Assembly (NCBI GenBank): GCA_963920575.1
Contig: OY986966.1
Coordinates: forward strand, 24,953,717-25,017,716
Origin: Narthecium ossifragum
Taxonomy: Eukaryota; Streptophyta; Magnoliopsida; Dioscoreales; Nartheciaceae
Length of the DNA stretch: 64,000 nt
Direction of reading: 5' to 3'
The notes under the pieces are model-generated. The model ran no database searches, was not told where the DNA came from, and saw only the letters and a program-made list of their open reading frames with translations. Of the stretch, positions 46,860 through 60,312 are shown piece after piece. Each line of letters opens with the position of its first letter. Within the stretch, counting starts at the first letter, position 1. The translations under genes were made by a program, and so were the position numbers.

Positions 46860-48350
46860 ATGCTAAAACACGAACAATAATAGCTACACTTAGCGTTTGA
46901 CATAATCAACACTCCAAAACACGAAGAGTAGGTATAGGAGAGAGAGACATTTTTTGACATTTCATGTGGATATATAATAAACAGTAATAGGTGCTACTGT
47001 TAAAAAAACATCCAAGTCACGAACACACTCTTAAAGCATGTAATAGGCAGAAATTAACAAGATCACTATTGATGTTTCAACAATAGCATGTAATACGCAG
47101 CAATTAAGAAGATCAGTATTGATGTTTCAACAATAGCATGTAATAGCAATTTATAGCAATCCAATAGCATATAATACACAGGAAAAAGGATAACATCCAG
47201 ACAAAATCACACTAGAAGATCTCATGCTAGGATACCTAAACTAAAAACAACAACATATCACAGACCTCAACTGAAATCATACCAAAAGACAGCAACTAAC
47301 AACAAGGGCAACATATCACAGACCTCAACTGAAATAAGATAAAATCAGACAAAATCCTCAGCTGCAATATGGGAATACGAAGACCTCAATTGAAAACCGA
47401 AATGTAAAGCAATGAACTAGGGGATCAGTCGCAATACGAAGTGGGAAGCTCACATATGCAATACCAGATGAGATCTGGGAAAAATAAATGCAAGGAAACC
47501 AGAAAAAAACCACAACTATGGGGATCAGATCATACAATGTAGAACTGAAATCATACCAAAAGACAGCAACTAACAACAAGGGCAACATATCACAGACCTC
47601 AATTGAAATAAGATAAAATCAGACAAAATCCTCAGTTGCAATATGGGAATACGAAGACCTCAATTGAAAACCGAAATGTAGAGCAATGAACTAGGGGATC
47701 AGTCGCAATACGAAGTGGGAAGCTCGCATATGCAATACCATATGAGATCTGAGAAAAATAAATGCAGGGAAACCAGAAAAAAGCCACAACTATGGGGATC
47801 AAATCATACAATGTAGAACTGAAATCATACCAAAAGACAGCAACTAACAACAAGGGCAACATATCACAGACCTCAACTGAAATAAGATAAAATCAGACAA
47901 CTATGGGGATCAGTAGCGGGAATTTGAACTGGAAAACCCAACTATACAACACCAGTCAAAATCTGGAAAAAATAAATGAATGGAAAACGACAAAAAATCA
48001 CAACTATGGGGATCAGGACATACAATGTAGAACCGAGATCTACCAAGAGAAGAAAGGGGATCAGTCGCGGGAATACGAACTGGAAAACCCAAATATGTCA
48101 AACCAGTCGAAATCTAGGAAAAAAATGAATGGAAAAGAAAAAAAAACCACAACTATGGGGATCAGCTCATACGATGTAGATCCGGGATTTACGAAGAGAA
48201 GAAAGGGGATCAATCGCGGCAATACGAAGTGGAAAACCCAAATCTCCAAAACCATTCAAAATCTGGGAAAAAAATGAAGAAAAAAGAGAAGAAAGGGGAT
48301 CAGGGAAAGAGGAGAAAGGGGATCCGAAGTCACCTCTTCAGGAAAACGTT
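46860..48350. repeat. Tandem repeats upstream of the transposase
   Basis: A unit of about 274 bp (gaactgaaatcataccaaaagacagcaac to ggggatcagatcatacaatgta) is present twice almost unchanged around 47273-47820. It is followed by shorter, diverged units of 120-150 bp (aaccacaactatggggatcag..., gaagagaagaaaggggatcagtcgcggg) to 48300. ORFs at 47358-47588 and 47632-47862 are copies of the same repeat and not genes. Confidence 0.82.
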
Positions 48351-48704
48351 TCCGGTGTAGATCCGAAAGATTGGAGGATTTGGGTGGGCGGCGAAAACCC
48401 TAGGCCGTGACCTAGATCCGTTGATCCGAGGTTTGGGAAGCACCTCACGGCCGTAAACCCAAGCCGTCACTTTAGATCTGAAGATCCCAGAGGAGATTTG
48501 GCCACGAGGAAGAAGTCGCGTTCGTGGAGGGGAAGATGAGTCACTTCAGAGACATCGAAAGGGTCGCAGGAAACCCTAGAGGCCACGATGAAGTGGAGGA
48601 GAGGGGATGGGTTGGAGGAGAGGCGCTAGATCTCACGAACGCTTGGCGGATTTGGGTGGGCGGGGGAAACCCTAGGCGTCGCGAGAGAGAGGATTGGGAG
48701 ATAT

Positions 48705-48708
<4 letters not shown>

Positions 48709-48735
<27 letters not shown>

Positions 48736-48740
48736 GGGGG
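48709..48740. repeat. (GT)n followed by a run of 22 G
   Basis: A short TG dinucleotide run passes into an uninterrupted G run (48719-48740). It could form a G-quadruplex or be a homopolymer sequencing problem. Confidence 0.9.
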
Positions 48741-48779
48741 TGTGACGATAGGTCGCGAGACTTGCGACTAATGGAATCA

Positions 48780-48987
48780 TATTTCCATCGGTCGCTGGAA
48801 ATTTAACCGGTAATGGACTACCGATTACCGGTATTTCATTACCGATGGACTAGATGAATAATTCAACCGGTAATTAACTACCGATTCATTAATCTAGTTC
48901 ATCGGTAGTGGTCCTACATGAAAGAATCGGTAGTTCACTGCCGATTCGAGCATGTGTAATGCACATATGACGTCAGCATGTACACCA
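48780..48987. repeat. ACCGGTAAT / ACTACCGAT repeat cluster
   Basis: Direct and inverted copies of taaccggtaat, gactaccgatt and attaccgatgg, similar to bases 100-330 of the window. Looks like subterminal repeats of a DNA transposon; no defined ends. Confidence 0.5.
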
Positions 48988-49311
48988 ATGATAGTCAACC
49001 ATGCATACCGACAGCTTTCTACTTTTAAATGACCCATCCTCACTCGGATGGGCAGCATGGATGATGGAGTTTACAGTTAATTTAATTTAGAGATAGAGGT
49101 GTAAGTGTTCCTCTCAAATAGCTTCTCACCTTTTTTTTTTCTTTAATGTTTTTAAAAATCAAATCTTTAAAACTTGAACCCTGTCTAAAGAGTGAGCCAT
49201 GCCCTCGCAAGCATTACAAATTTGAGTAAGTTCTTAACTACAGAGGTGCTGCTAACCATCCTTGTATGTTCTTCAAGCAGCTTTACAGACTTTTCTTTTC
49301 TTTTTTTGGCT
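48988..49311. repeat. Direct repeat flanking the Harbinger region (right copy)
   Basis: Partner of 41885-42213. It continues without break into the LINE 3' region, so this copy preserves the original right-hand context. Confidence 0.88.
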
Positions 49312-50400
49312 TAGTTGAGCCAAAAAGAGTCTGGTGATACAGCAAACACTTACACCCTCAATCCGAGCATGGCGTGTGAGATCATCTGCAGCATCATTTG
49401 AAGCACATAGAATATGAACAAAGATCACATCCCCAAAGTTGGCGCTCAAACTCCTAATTTGTCTAAGCACCGGCTGTAGTTAAGCCATCCAAGCCTCCCT
49501 CCCATTGAGAAAATTAATCGCATTCCTCGAGTCCGATTCAATAATCACCTTGATAATACCTCTCGTCACCGCCTCTTCCAATCCCCCTTCGAATCACCAA
49601 TAACTCAACCTCATCACATCCAACGGCCATTACTCTCTCCATGAGTCTCCATTTCGGAGTCCCTCCTTCCAACCAGCATGCCACCCCGATGACCGACTCT
49701 CCAAATTCATAGACCCAAGAACCATCTGTTTGTATGACTACGCACCCTACAGATTGACTCCTCTGGTGGTTTGTTTGACAGTGATCAAAGCCCCACCCTT
49801 TGCCACGCCAGAATCCCTCCACCAGCCTATGGATCCTCCATGACAGTGACTAAGCAGAGCAACCACCATCTCTCCAAACAACTTCATTCCGCTCCTTCCA
49901 TAACATCCAAAGTCCACACCCTACCAAGGACTTTGTCCATCTTTTAGACACATCAGCTGCTGATGAAGAGGCTGTTAGTAGCTGCAGAAGACAATCCAGG
50001 TTCCATCCATGCAATACCGTTTTATAACCTCTTTGCAAATGAGATTCAACACCCCCACACTCCCTCGGGCTGGACCAATCCAGAATTAGATCCCTCTGTC
50101 ATAGACAATCCCTTAATGGCACATGGCCGTGTAGTAGCTTCCACAGTAAATGGCGGACCCTCGGCCCTATCAGGGAGTTCCAGATGTTAACCCAAACAAT
50201 TTGTGAGAACAGCAAGGCACTCTTGCATTCCTTTGTGAGCAGTCAAAGATTAAGAGACTACGCATCCAGTTTCCCTGTTCTATTAAAGAGCCATATGGCA
50301 TGATCCTGCCTAAGATTCGAATCAATATACACCTCCAAAACCTCCTACAGCATGTCAGCATGGAACTCCTACTCAACCAGGTCCTTACACCAGTGCCCAG
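49298..50400 (-). pseudogene. LINE retrotransposon 3' fragment (RNase H and zinc-binding end)
   Basis: Minus-strand pieces read WMLWKERNEVVWRDGG (50038-49850), the usual sequence after reverse transcriptase in plant L1-type LINEs. Then VIQTDGSWVYEF and VGCDEVELLVIRRGI follow (49822-49538). Further on, VIIESDSRNAINFLNGREAWM, a stop, then VLRQIRSLSANFGDVIFVH, ASNDAADDLTRHA make up the rest of an RNase H domain. The 3' end is an A-rich tail (AAAAAAAGAAAAGAAAAG on the minus strand) inside the direct repeat. It is truncated at the 5' side and has several stops and frameshifts. Confidence 0.82.
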
Positions 50401-51294
50401 AAGACATCAAACTCCCAAGACTAGAGCCCTCCAAGCCCCCGCCCACTCTAAACAAAGGTTGGGCTCGCCGGTAGCAGCATCACAGACTTACAGTGCAGCT
50501 CAGTTGCTTTACATTTAGAATATCAAAGATGGAAATTATTGGGAGCCGGAACGTGTGAAACAGGGCACTAGTCAATAGAAACTCATACAATCACAATGAC
50601 ACAAATTTATGTGAGCACCAATGTTGTCAAATACCCTACGATGCCAAAACCCCTGAACATTATACAGAGATGATAAAATGAAATCTCCGTTGTTGGATGG
50701 TGTTAAGTGATGCAACTGTACATTTTATACACCAATTGCAGCCACTGTGAAATAAATGATGCATTGAATTACCAGTGAACCTATTGCCATCTCTGAAGGA
50801 TGACATTGTTATGCTTTCCTTTGATATTACAGATCACAAAGTATCACAAGAAGGCTCTCACATAGTTAAATCCATCATCCATTGACAATGGCCTCACACC
50901 ATATCAGCATCAGTAACAAGTTCACATGGAACGTTGACAAACAAAACACCTCCGAATTGGACCAGCCTCCCACTAGTTAGCAGTCAAAAATTTCATTTGT
51001 ATTTGGTAGATGAACCTGACTTTAGTGTGAAGCCAGTAACTCTTCAGTTAGCAGTCAGAAGTGCGACCAAATTACACTCTGCCATGCATGCATTTGCAAC
51101 AACTGATGCAACAAGATACATGATACCTGCCATCAAGCACTAAATAATGCTGCCAAATAAACATCGCCACAAGTCACCCATGAGACAGGTCGTGTTGATC
51201 CCCTCTTCTTGCTTGACATGCCAATCACTCACTATTGCGAGTAAGAAGATGATAAGCATGACCAAGAATTTGGAAAAGGAAAATGAAACTGGAT
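50400..51294. other. SAC3B 3' flank
   Basis: Presumed 3' UTR of SAC3B nearest 51294, with LINE remnants possible nearer 50400. No gene seen. Confidence 0.45.
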
Positions 51295-54200
51295 TCAGAA
51301 ATAAATAGCAAGCTTCTCATCTATCATGTCTTGCAACTGGTTACACTGCTCCAGTAATGTGGACAACTTCTCTGTTTTCGGAGGCAAAGGCATTGCAATC
51401 TCTTTATTTTTCTCCTTGGACATGGAGAAGTCGACAGCTGGGGGAAAAAATCTATGCTGCTCACTGTCTGCTTTATAACCATTACTATGCTGCTCATCGT
51501 ATAACTTAGAACCATTACTGATCTCAAAAGCATGGCCACCTTCATGGTTTTCAATCCTTGGAGATGAATATACAGGCCAACGAGCTAATAGAAACTTCTG
51601 TAGAGCTGGACCATTGCTGATTACTTCAAGCATTTCATCAAGAGAAGGTTCAGCCAAGAATGGGTTCTGTGCTAGATGCTTTTCAGAACGGGCACTCCCC
51701 ATATCCTTCAAACAATCACTGGACCACAGAGATCCACCAGCATGATTTTCTATAGCAGAATCCCTATCATGAAACCCATCCAAACTCTCCAATATATAAG
51801 CCTTTGAGAATTCATCTCCATACAATTTCATCAACTGCCAGTTATAAATCCGACGGAAAATAACCACCCACCTGGGAACAATATGATAGCTTGAACCTGA
51901 AAGCTCAAGACGAGCACCCTTTTGTAGTGTTACATTTGCCTCCCTCATAGCTAGGTCCAGACTGAACAATTCACTTGTTTGCGTCAGGTAACTAGTTAAG
52001 CTTTTTTCAAGTGCCAACTTTTGGTTCTGAATATGTGCAACAACATGGGAACCATGGCGCAGCCAAGACAAGTTATCTGGATAATTTGGAAGTTTGCAGG
52101 CCTTCATAGCTCTAATAACCGGTTCAACTCTCGCAGCTGAGCTCCAACCTACACTAGGTAAGAACATCTTTGCAAACAGTTGCTCATTACTCGAATTTTC
52201 AAGAAGACCAATTTCAAAACCTGGCCAATTGATTGAGTTCCTTGATGCTGCAGCAAGAATGTCTTCTGCTGACTTATCCAATGCTTCATTAAAGGCTGAG
52301 ATGCAATGATTTGGACCCACTTCTGATGCATCCAGATTGTCAAGGACCACAAGTGAACGTCTCAAGTAGCTCAAGATCAAGTCACAGGTCTTCACCACAC
52401 AAAGATCAAGCTGATGAGGTGAATGGCTTGCTAACCACTGTAGACTCTCTCTTAAATGATCGTCATCGTAGAACCCATTAAAGTGCTCTTTCACGAAGCT
52501 ACCAGCAAGGAAGACGACTCTAAAGGAGTCTATTCTCATCTTATCCACAAAATGAAGACCAAGTAGCTCAGTGATTGAGCTCCAAGACTCAGCAATATCT
52601 TTGTGTGGTGCATCACTGCTTATTATCAAAAGAGGCAAACTGGATCCAGGCGGTATGGACATTAAAATCTTCCACAGCCGGGCTCTCTGCATTTCCCATG
52701 GAATGCTTTCTGACACTACAAACATAATGCAGCTTGCTCCAGCAGGATTATAATCCTCAGAAATTGGTTGATTTTTGGCAAAAATTACCTCCTTAATGAT
52801 AGCCAAAGACAATATCCGGTGAGGACTAGGTCGTGCTTCACTCCATTTCTTCCAGATCGCTAATTGTGGCAAAGAAACTATAATTTCATCATCATTTTCT
52901 CTACCAATGCCCATGAGCTTGGACTGCAACCATCTTAACGCCAAATGATATGATTGGCTCTGTGCATCATTTGCCTGGGCATAGATGACCAATTTCCAGC
53001 AAATACATTTAGATCCAGGATTCCTTGCAAAAAGAATTGGTGAAACCACTTCTGAGACATTTAGTCTTGACCATGATTTCTCTTGTCTTCCATGTCTCTC
53101 TCTCGCAACATAACCAATGTCAAGGTCACCACTGATGAGGCTCAATTGCTTTAAAGATTAGAGTAAAAAAAAAACATTTGTTAGGAAAAAGCATCATTCG
53201 AGAAAGGCATATCAAACACATAAACAGACATCTAGAAGGGCACTCACAGTATTAAACTGTTGTATTGGAGGTCCTAGTGAGATTGAATTTATTGCCGCAG
53301 TAGCTAATAACTGCTTCTGCAACCTCATCTTTCTTAGCATTGAAGTTCGCTGATTCCACTTCCTACGGATTGGTGATACAGGCCTGAATGGTCAGTTCTG
53401 GTTAGAAAAAAAAAATACAAAATGAAACGAGACAGATGACAAACCTTAAAATTTGCTTCAGCTTTTCCCTGCTAAGTTCATCTTTCTGATAACAAACAAG
53501 GCCCGACATTTCATTTTGAAAACTTATGCATGGAGCACTTGGAGGCACTGAATTATCAATGCGTTGCGAATTTGATCTTCTGTACGTCCCTGCCTGAACC
53601 AAACTTGCGTTCATTTTTGGTGATGGCATCTCCTCTTTAGAGATTATCTGATCAGATTCCACAATTTGCTCATCCTCAGCTTGTTGTGCATCCTCACTTA
53701 CGGAGTTATCCACATGAACATAAGCAACCCCTGAAGGTGAGACTTCGGTCATTTCATCTCCATCATCACCATATGAGGCTGCTGGTGATGATTCTCTAAG
53801 AAGTGGTTGAAGCACACCCCTAGGATCAGAGTCAATATTCTCCAACAGGTCTCCATCAGTAGTCTTATCCCAAGCTTCTATACTCGAATCTGCAAGTCCC
53901 TGGTCAGTGATATTAATCTTCTCTGAAACAATATCCTTTTCTTTCTGAACAAATGAGACAGCTTGAGCAGAATAGGCATCATCCATTATCCTTTTTGACT
54001 TCTTCAGGTTCACAAGTTGCGACCGCTTAGTAGGGAAGTCTGTATCACGATTAAGCAGCGGCCCTTCTTTCACCATATATAACTCCTCATAATTTCTTAG
54101 CATGAAACCATGATATTCAAGAAAGGACTCTACATCCTCACCCTGGTTAGATGTAAAAAAAAGCTATAAAGGACCCAATTTTCTCATGTAAAACTCGGGA

Positions 54201-57200
54201 AAGAGTAGAATGATAAAATTACCTCCATGCCAAGCCATCTGAGAACATGTTGAACAGGAATTCCTTGATTATTCTGTAGACCACTGTGCAAAGAAGCAAG
54301 CGCCTGGGTTCTCATCTGAACCAAAGGGAGCAGTGCTAGCACCATAAGTATTCGTGATAGACAACAAAAATGATGACTCAGGCTGAAATGAAAGTTTTAG
54401 CGAATAAATAGTGATCTATTAAGTAACCTTTGTGCGTAGGATATAACACAACTACAGATAAATTCGTGACATCGTAGAGTATACCATAAAGCGGTTAGGC
54501 TCCTACACATCACTAATCAACCCGATCGTATATTAAAATTGTATGCAGGGTGTGCAATTGTTTCTGGTCTGATAGACTCTGCTTTCAAAATCAATGTCCT
54601 TCTTCGCCCAATAGAATACGAGGTAGAACTAGAATGGCGTAGCCAAATTTGACAGACATAAAACTGAGAACAGACGCAAAATGCGGCATGTAATATAGCA
54701 AATGAAATTCATCCTGAGCTTTCATCTTTCTAATTATTTTATAAAGGCCAATAACAAAAATCGCATAAGCGGGATTGTGCTGCAGATCATATAAAAGAAA
54801 TAAAAACTTGCAGGAATAGAGGACGATTTTCTCGAATGGGTCGGCTACAAGTTCAGAAGATTGCTAATTGTCTGGGGAAGTAACATTCCTTAGACTAACA
54901 GGCTTTGGCAAGGGATGTTTCCAGTTCCTCAATAAAGTAAATGAGAGTATGTGTTATTATCTGCAAGTAGACCTTTACCCTTCCTATAAACCCCAAAAAA
55001 AGGACAACAAAACATAACTGAAATCAGACTAATAGTTGGAAAGCTGAGAGAATATTTTCAGTCAAAACATAGAGCCCAACAGAAAAGAACCTTAAGGGAT
55101 TCATCGGAAGAGTGAATTTACAGATTGGCTATTACCTTAGAAAAGTGGGCATGCATCAAGCAGGCCTGAAGGTAAGTAGCTTTGCTTGCAAGTCTAAAAA
55201 AGGAAATATAATTGCCCATTCTGCAAGATCTGAAGTGGCAAAAGCAAGATATCATGCAAATTTTCAGTAATGCTGCATTTATGCTAAACCACTAACCAGA
55301 AATGGCCCACCTTGCTACATCCCGGGCGAACAAAATATCTGGTGAGCATCTTATCTCAGGAGCCATTTTAGCAAGATCAAGTGAGAGCTCTGCTGGCTCT
55401 ACCTATCAAAAGAACATCATAAGTAAAGGAAAGAAAAAACAGAAAATCAACACCTTAAAAGTCAATATTTACTTTGTAGCCTGGATGTCTATCCAGCTTA
55501 AGCAGCGCATAATAGCCCCGAAACTCTTTTTCTGTTGGCAGATATTGTCCTTTTTTCCTATGATCATCATACATTTGGAACAACTCAACTGATGTCTTAT
55601 TCATCTGTTCAATGTTGAGGTGGGCATCAAATCCCTCTGAAAAGCCTTCTCCTTTCTTGTATTCACACAACTCATGCATAGCAATAATGTGGAGTCTTAT
55701 CTGATGTCAAAGGAGAAACAGAACACATAATCAGAATCCCATGATAGTATTAGCTACTGAAGTATAGAAAGACAATCTAAGTTGATGATACCATTTGCTC
55801 CAGCATGGTTATCGCATGTTGGTTAAAGATGTGCTGCATTCTAAGGTCCATCCTTATTGCTCTCATTCTGTCCCACAAGAAGTTGTAGATTCTAAGAAAA
55901 TTGTCGCTGTAAGGTTGATCCAGCAAATCAAGAAGGTAATCAATTGTCTTCTGCAAGACTGGCATGGGCCTTATTAAGTCAGCATCTCGCTCAGCTGTCC
56001 TATTATACTGTATGAATCAGATAATAACTTCCATCATGCTTCCTGTTATAGGCGGGGAGAGCCAATCTCAGGAGAAAATGTCTGGTATATTGAGTAAGGA
56101 AAAGGTTAATTTCTCACCTTTTTAACAGCAAGGAATTTGCTTGTTTGGTTTCTTTCTCCATCCAACCGCTCATGCTTATCAAGATCCCCTTTTCTCTCAC
56201 GCTCTTCCCTTTCAGATTCTGAAGTGTATGATTATGAATTCACTTTAACATTTGCTAATATGTTCCAAATGTGAATTAAACTCTAAGCCAAAAAGAAAAG
56301 TTCTGATTCCTTAAGCAACAAGGGAAGTGGTAGGGCACAATAAACACAAAGCACATAATTTGTTCAGCTTATTAAAACTATAATAATACCTGGACACATA
56401 TCTGGACATAAACCGACTATCACATCAGCTGATTCTGAGCCGCAATAACCTAAATCTTGACCTTCTTCAGCATGCATGCCAGTATCCCCTTTGTCCGTTA
56501 AAGCTCCATTCAGTTTGTTCCCTATAGACTTGAGCCTTGGAATATCTTGCAGCTTTGGCACTGATTGATTTAGTTCGACATTAAACCGTGCCAACCGCTT
56601 GGCTTTAGCCTGCATTTCTCTGCAGTTAAAATTTAGCTCAGAGGATATGAAACATCATGCACAACCTATGTAATGCAGTTGTCCAAAGAAAAAGGACTGT
56701 CAACAGCAAGGTAAATTTGATAACCATCAAAGACAAGAATACTACCTCTCAGAACTAATTTGTACAAAGGATGTGGCCAATGATACATCTGAAGATGGAA
56801 AAGGGGGAGATCTGCTCCTTTTGGGCACATTTGAGTAGGAAGGCTTGGCTGGCACAGTTTCAGCATCATATATATCAGCATACGACACAATAGGGCTGGA
56901 CCTCTGTGGACTTGGAGATTTAGCATCATTAACAGGAGATTTGGGCCTACTGCCTGGTCTAGGAGGTGATATATTGGGCCTGGAACACAAGTTTCAAGAT
57001 GTATCATTGAGTATGTAACATGATTCATTATAATCCTGGTAAGGTGTGGGAAACAGAAATGATAATTGATTATCACTCATGCGAAATCATAGCAATCCTC
57101 AGGATGCACAGGATTTTACAACATCTAACAGTCTCCGTGCTAATCTTAACAATACGATGTACAAGAAAAAATTGCTACATGCAGCAAAAGAATGCATGTT

Positions 57201-60200
57201 GATATTATCCTTCATTTGCTCACAACTGCTATATGGGAACCTTTAGGTGCATAAATATTTCTCCTTGTAGATTCACCATGAGAGAAATCGAGTCTCTGGG
57301 TAGAAGAATTGCTTTCATACCCCAATGGTGTTGCTCTCACACGCTTTGGAGGCTCAGAAGCTTCATGTACAAACTGCAATTTATGAGTGCTCGGTAAACT
57401 GGTAAGAATAAGGAAAAACATCAATACTAACGGAAAAGTAAACAAAAAAATCTGAACAACCGGCCTGAGAAACTTGACATTATGTAATAAATAGTACTGT
57501 GGGCCAATTAAAAATTGTAGTTTTAAGACGATGCTTCAAAAAACCAAAAAGAATGAAAGAAAGAGAACCACATAATCAGCACACAATAATCCAGAAGAAT
57601 GTACTTTAAAACTCAATTTGTCAAAACAGTTACCTTTTCTGTTTATGCTACGAAAATGGGTCTCCAAAAAGCTAATTAATTGCATGGTACACTCAAAAGT
57701 GCTCAAAGAATGTAAAACATGCAAGAAACGAGGAACTTGTCATCTACTATGTACTCTTCACATCACTAATTAGAGGAGATGACAAACAATTGAGACAGCA
57801 GAAACACAAACATCAACTTTTTCACCACGCTATATAGACCATTATATGCATGCATACCAAGATATGCAAAAAAAAGACTTAGAACATCAACACTGGCAAA
57901 AAGAAAGTGAGTGCAGACAAATTAGGGGATTAAAAAACAGAAAATTACTCTGTAAGAGCTAATAGAGAACAAGAGTGGGTGATGCAAAATATCTGCAAGA
58001 AAAATGCCAAAATAGCATTTTTAATTAGGCATGTCGGATTGGTAACTTTGAAAACTAAAATGAATCACAATTTCTTTTTCTTGCTTTCAATAATGATACT
58101 CGTTTATGTGCCATGAGACCTAAAGAAGTCCAACTATACAAAAAGATAAATACTCTTTTAACAACAAGCACTTATGTAAAACGGTAATAACCATTTGAGA
58201 AGTTATGAATGCAGAGATGTAATAGGTTCAGAGTTTCTCCATCAATCATAGTGTGATAGTAAAAAGGAAATTATAAAAAAAAAAGCATTGGATTCACTTG
58301 ATTTGCAGTGGTTGAATGGCTTAGAAATTCTATCAGCCTTGAAGTACATATATTGGCATCAGCCTGCACGAATACCATGTAACCACATGAGCGTGTGGTA
58401 ATGCTTCTAGTCCTATAGACACAAAAACCAGAAAGAAAGGACCAGTATAGAAACAAGTAATGTCATAATGGTATAACACTATGGCTGAACTGACTCAAAT
58501 CATAGACCTTCTTGCAATTCCTTTACCTATTCTCTCTCAAGAAGAAAAGAACATACGCTCATTTTATCTAATCTCTACATAGTCTTTCTACTTTCAATAA
58601 GCACTTGATACAATACATCATTAGTTTTTCTACCTTTCCCCTTCAATAAGCATTTGACACATAATCATTACTTATTGAAATTAAATAGACCCCACAAAAT
58701 ACCCGAAATACGCGAAAGCAGATATATGAAATAAATCAAGCACACACAAGAAGGAAGACACGATTTTTAACGTGAGAAAACCCTCCAGGAAAAAACCACG
58801 GGTCCAACGCAGGACCAGGCGAAACCAATCCACTAAAAGCAAGAGTACCGTTTACACAAGTTAACACGACTCGCTGTACTGACTCCTCAGATACACGTCG
58901 TCATCCTCACACTTGCTCGACTCCTCGAATCACGGTGCGCAACTTCGCTTTTCTCGATTGATTGCCTCCACCTGGTTATGCTCGTCGGCTCACTCGGTCT
59001 GACGAATACCTTTCATCTGCATCCGCTCCCACTCTCACCTCACATCCACCTCTCTCTTCTTCTCTCTCTTCTCTCTTTTCTTCCTAGCCATACCTCTATC
59101 CTTCTTCTCTCTCTTCTCTCCCTCAGCCGGCCTTCTCTCTCTTTTCTCTCTTTCCTCCCTCAGCCGGGCCTCTCTCTCTTCTCTCTCTTTTCTCTCTTTC
59201 CTCCCTCAGCCGGCCTTCTCTCTCTTCTCTCTCTTTTCTCCCTCACATGGCCATACCTCTCCTCTCTCTGTTTTTCCGTGGCAGCCGAGAGAGCCTCCTC
59301 TCTATGCAACATGTCTTCATATATATATGTAAGTAACAGCTAGGTTATCTATCCAAGCCGTCTGATTCTGCTTCCCTCCAATCCAACGACAGTGATTAAT
59401 TCTTGGTATTTACTTGATCAAATTTGATGTGACTTGAGCCAATTTGATCCCACGTGATCCAATTCGCTTGAATTAGTCTTGTATGAACCATATATCCAAT
59501 CTAGCTAATTTAAATATTAAATCAACAAAATTTGCCAACTTATATGGAATCTAGACATGATTCCTTACACTTATACTCGGCAAAAAGTATGCCTTAGCCA
59601 TTTCCATATGACTGAACACATGTTCCTAGATGATGCAGTCAGCCATTGAACATAAGATAGCATCTGGCATTTTCCATGTTATAGATCAATGAACTAAAGA
59701 CTCAATATTACCAGAATCAAATTTCTTTAAAAATTTATGCAAATAAAACAAAATCCCGCCACAAAAACATCTGACTAGACAAGATAAAGCAACCAAACTT
59801 CTCCACAGAGGCCACTAATAGCCTAAAGAATTTGCAATATGAAATATAATCTTGAACATAAAAAAAATCAAAAAAATAAAAAGGTTCATCTCATAGTTTC
59901 TGCAACTCAGAATACCTTAAACAAGAATACAAACCTTCAAAGTTTCGTATCAATCCGAATTAGAAAAAAGCCTCTGATACCAGTACATAAAAAAAGATAA
60001 TTCTTTATTCACGTCGGCCCTAAAATCCTCATTTTCCATAACCAAAAAAGATCAGAAGCACAAAGATTGGACTAATATCCAAGAGAAAAGCTCCAAGAGA
60101 CCAAAACTTGGTTACCTCTCGGGCCAGGCCGGCGTCTCCTGCCGCCGAAGTGGCGGTTGAGCAGCGGCGCTCCGGTACGAGGGTCTCGCAGCACCCAAAG

Positions 60201-60312
60201 AACTAGCGTCCGGCGAGGAGGGCTTCGAAGGGGCGCCGCTGCCGAATGGCTCGAAGGGTCTAGAGCGCTTCTGGGGGCCATCGGCCCTGTTGAAGGTCCC
60301 GGGCCCCGCCAT
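51295..60312 (-). CDS. SAC3B: SAC3 family protein B (SAC3B), TREX-2 mRNA-export scaffold
   Basis: The scaffold of the TREX-2 complex, which links transcription to mRNA export at the nuclear pore. Minus-strand exons with checked borders and phases: 60312-60116 (ATG 60312, MAGPGTFNRADG...), about 57373-57224, 56979-56746, 56619-56390, 56218-56118, 56007-55792, 55700-55473, 55402-55311, 55229-55136, 54315-54223, 54142-53445, 53362-53248 and 53148-51295 (617 codons plus stop). The N-terminal part is Pro/Ser-rich. The SAC3/GANP domain begins at VGLCPDMCP and runs through YNRTAERDADLIRPMPVL, IRMDLRMQHIF, EFRGYYALLKL, CRMGNYISFFRLA and YLQACLMHAHFSK. The rest is acidic linker and a long C-terminal exon (EKSWSRLNVSEVV, GSKCICWKLV) as in Arabidopsis SAC3B. 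The exon at 57373 is open only in one frame and its donor does not fit the next exon's phase with the obvious GTGAGC; an earlier GTATGA (after TTGGG) would. One or more 5' exons may be missing between it and exon 1. Confidence 0.92.
57374..60115 (-). other. SAC3B 5' intron with a probable LTR remnant
   Basis: About 2.7 kb of intron. Bases about 58735-59340 stand out. Words such as aacgtgagaaaaccctccagg and aaccacgggtccaacgcaggacc resemble LTR leaders of plant Copia elements. They are followed by a (TC)n tract with three units of ctttcctccctcagccgg (59100-59250). I see neither a partner LTR nor a target duplication, so it may be a solo LTR. The ORF 58978-59343 is a repeat artefact. Confidence 0.45.

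Larger units (their letters stand above)
42216..48770 (-). mobile_element. Decayed PIF/Harbinger transposon region
   Basis: Minus-strand transposase and Myb-like genes, the pair typical of plant PIF/Harbinger elements, sit at 44815-46853. The left side starts with gggcacatttgtttcattggaatggattggaatgg (42216), the type of GGAATGG-rich terminus seen in such families and similar to ends near 11990-12120. I could not find the matching inverted terminus, so the right limit is a guess based on where transposon-style tandem repeats end. A third small ORF (44264-44578) lies downstream of the Myb-like gene. Confidence 0.6.

Noticed and set aside
47358..47862. Two nearly identical 76-codon minus ORFs
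   Set aside because: Both lie in copies of the 274-bp tandem repeat; hydrophobic composition comes from the AT-rich repeat.
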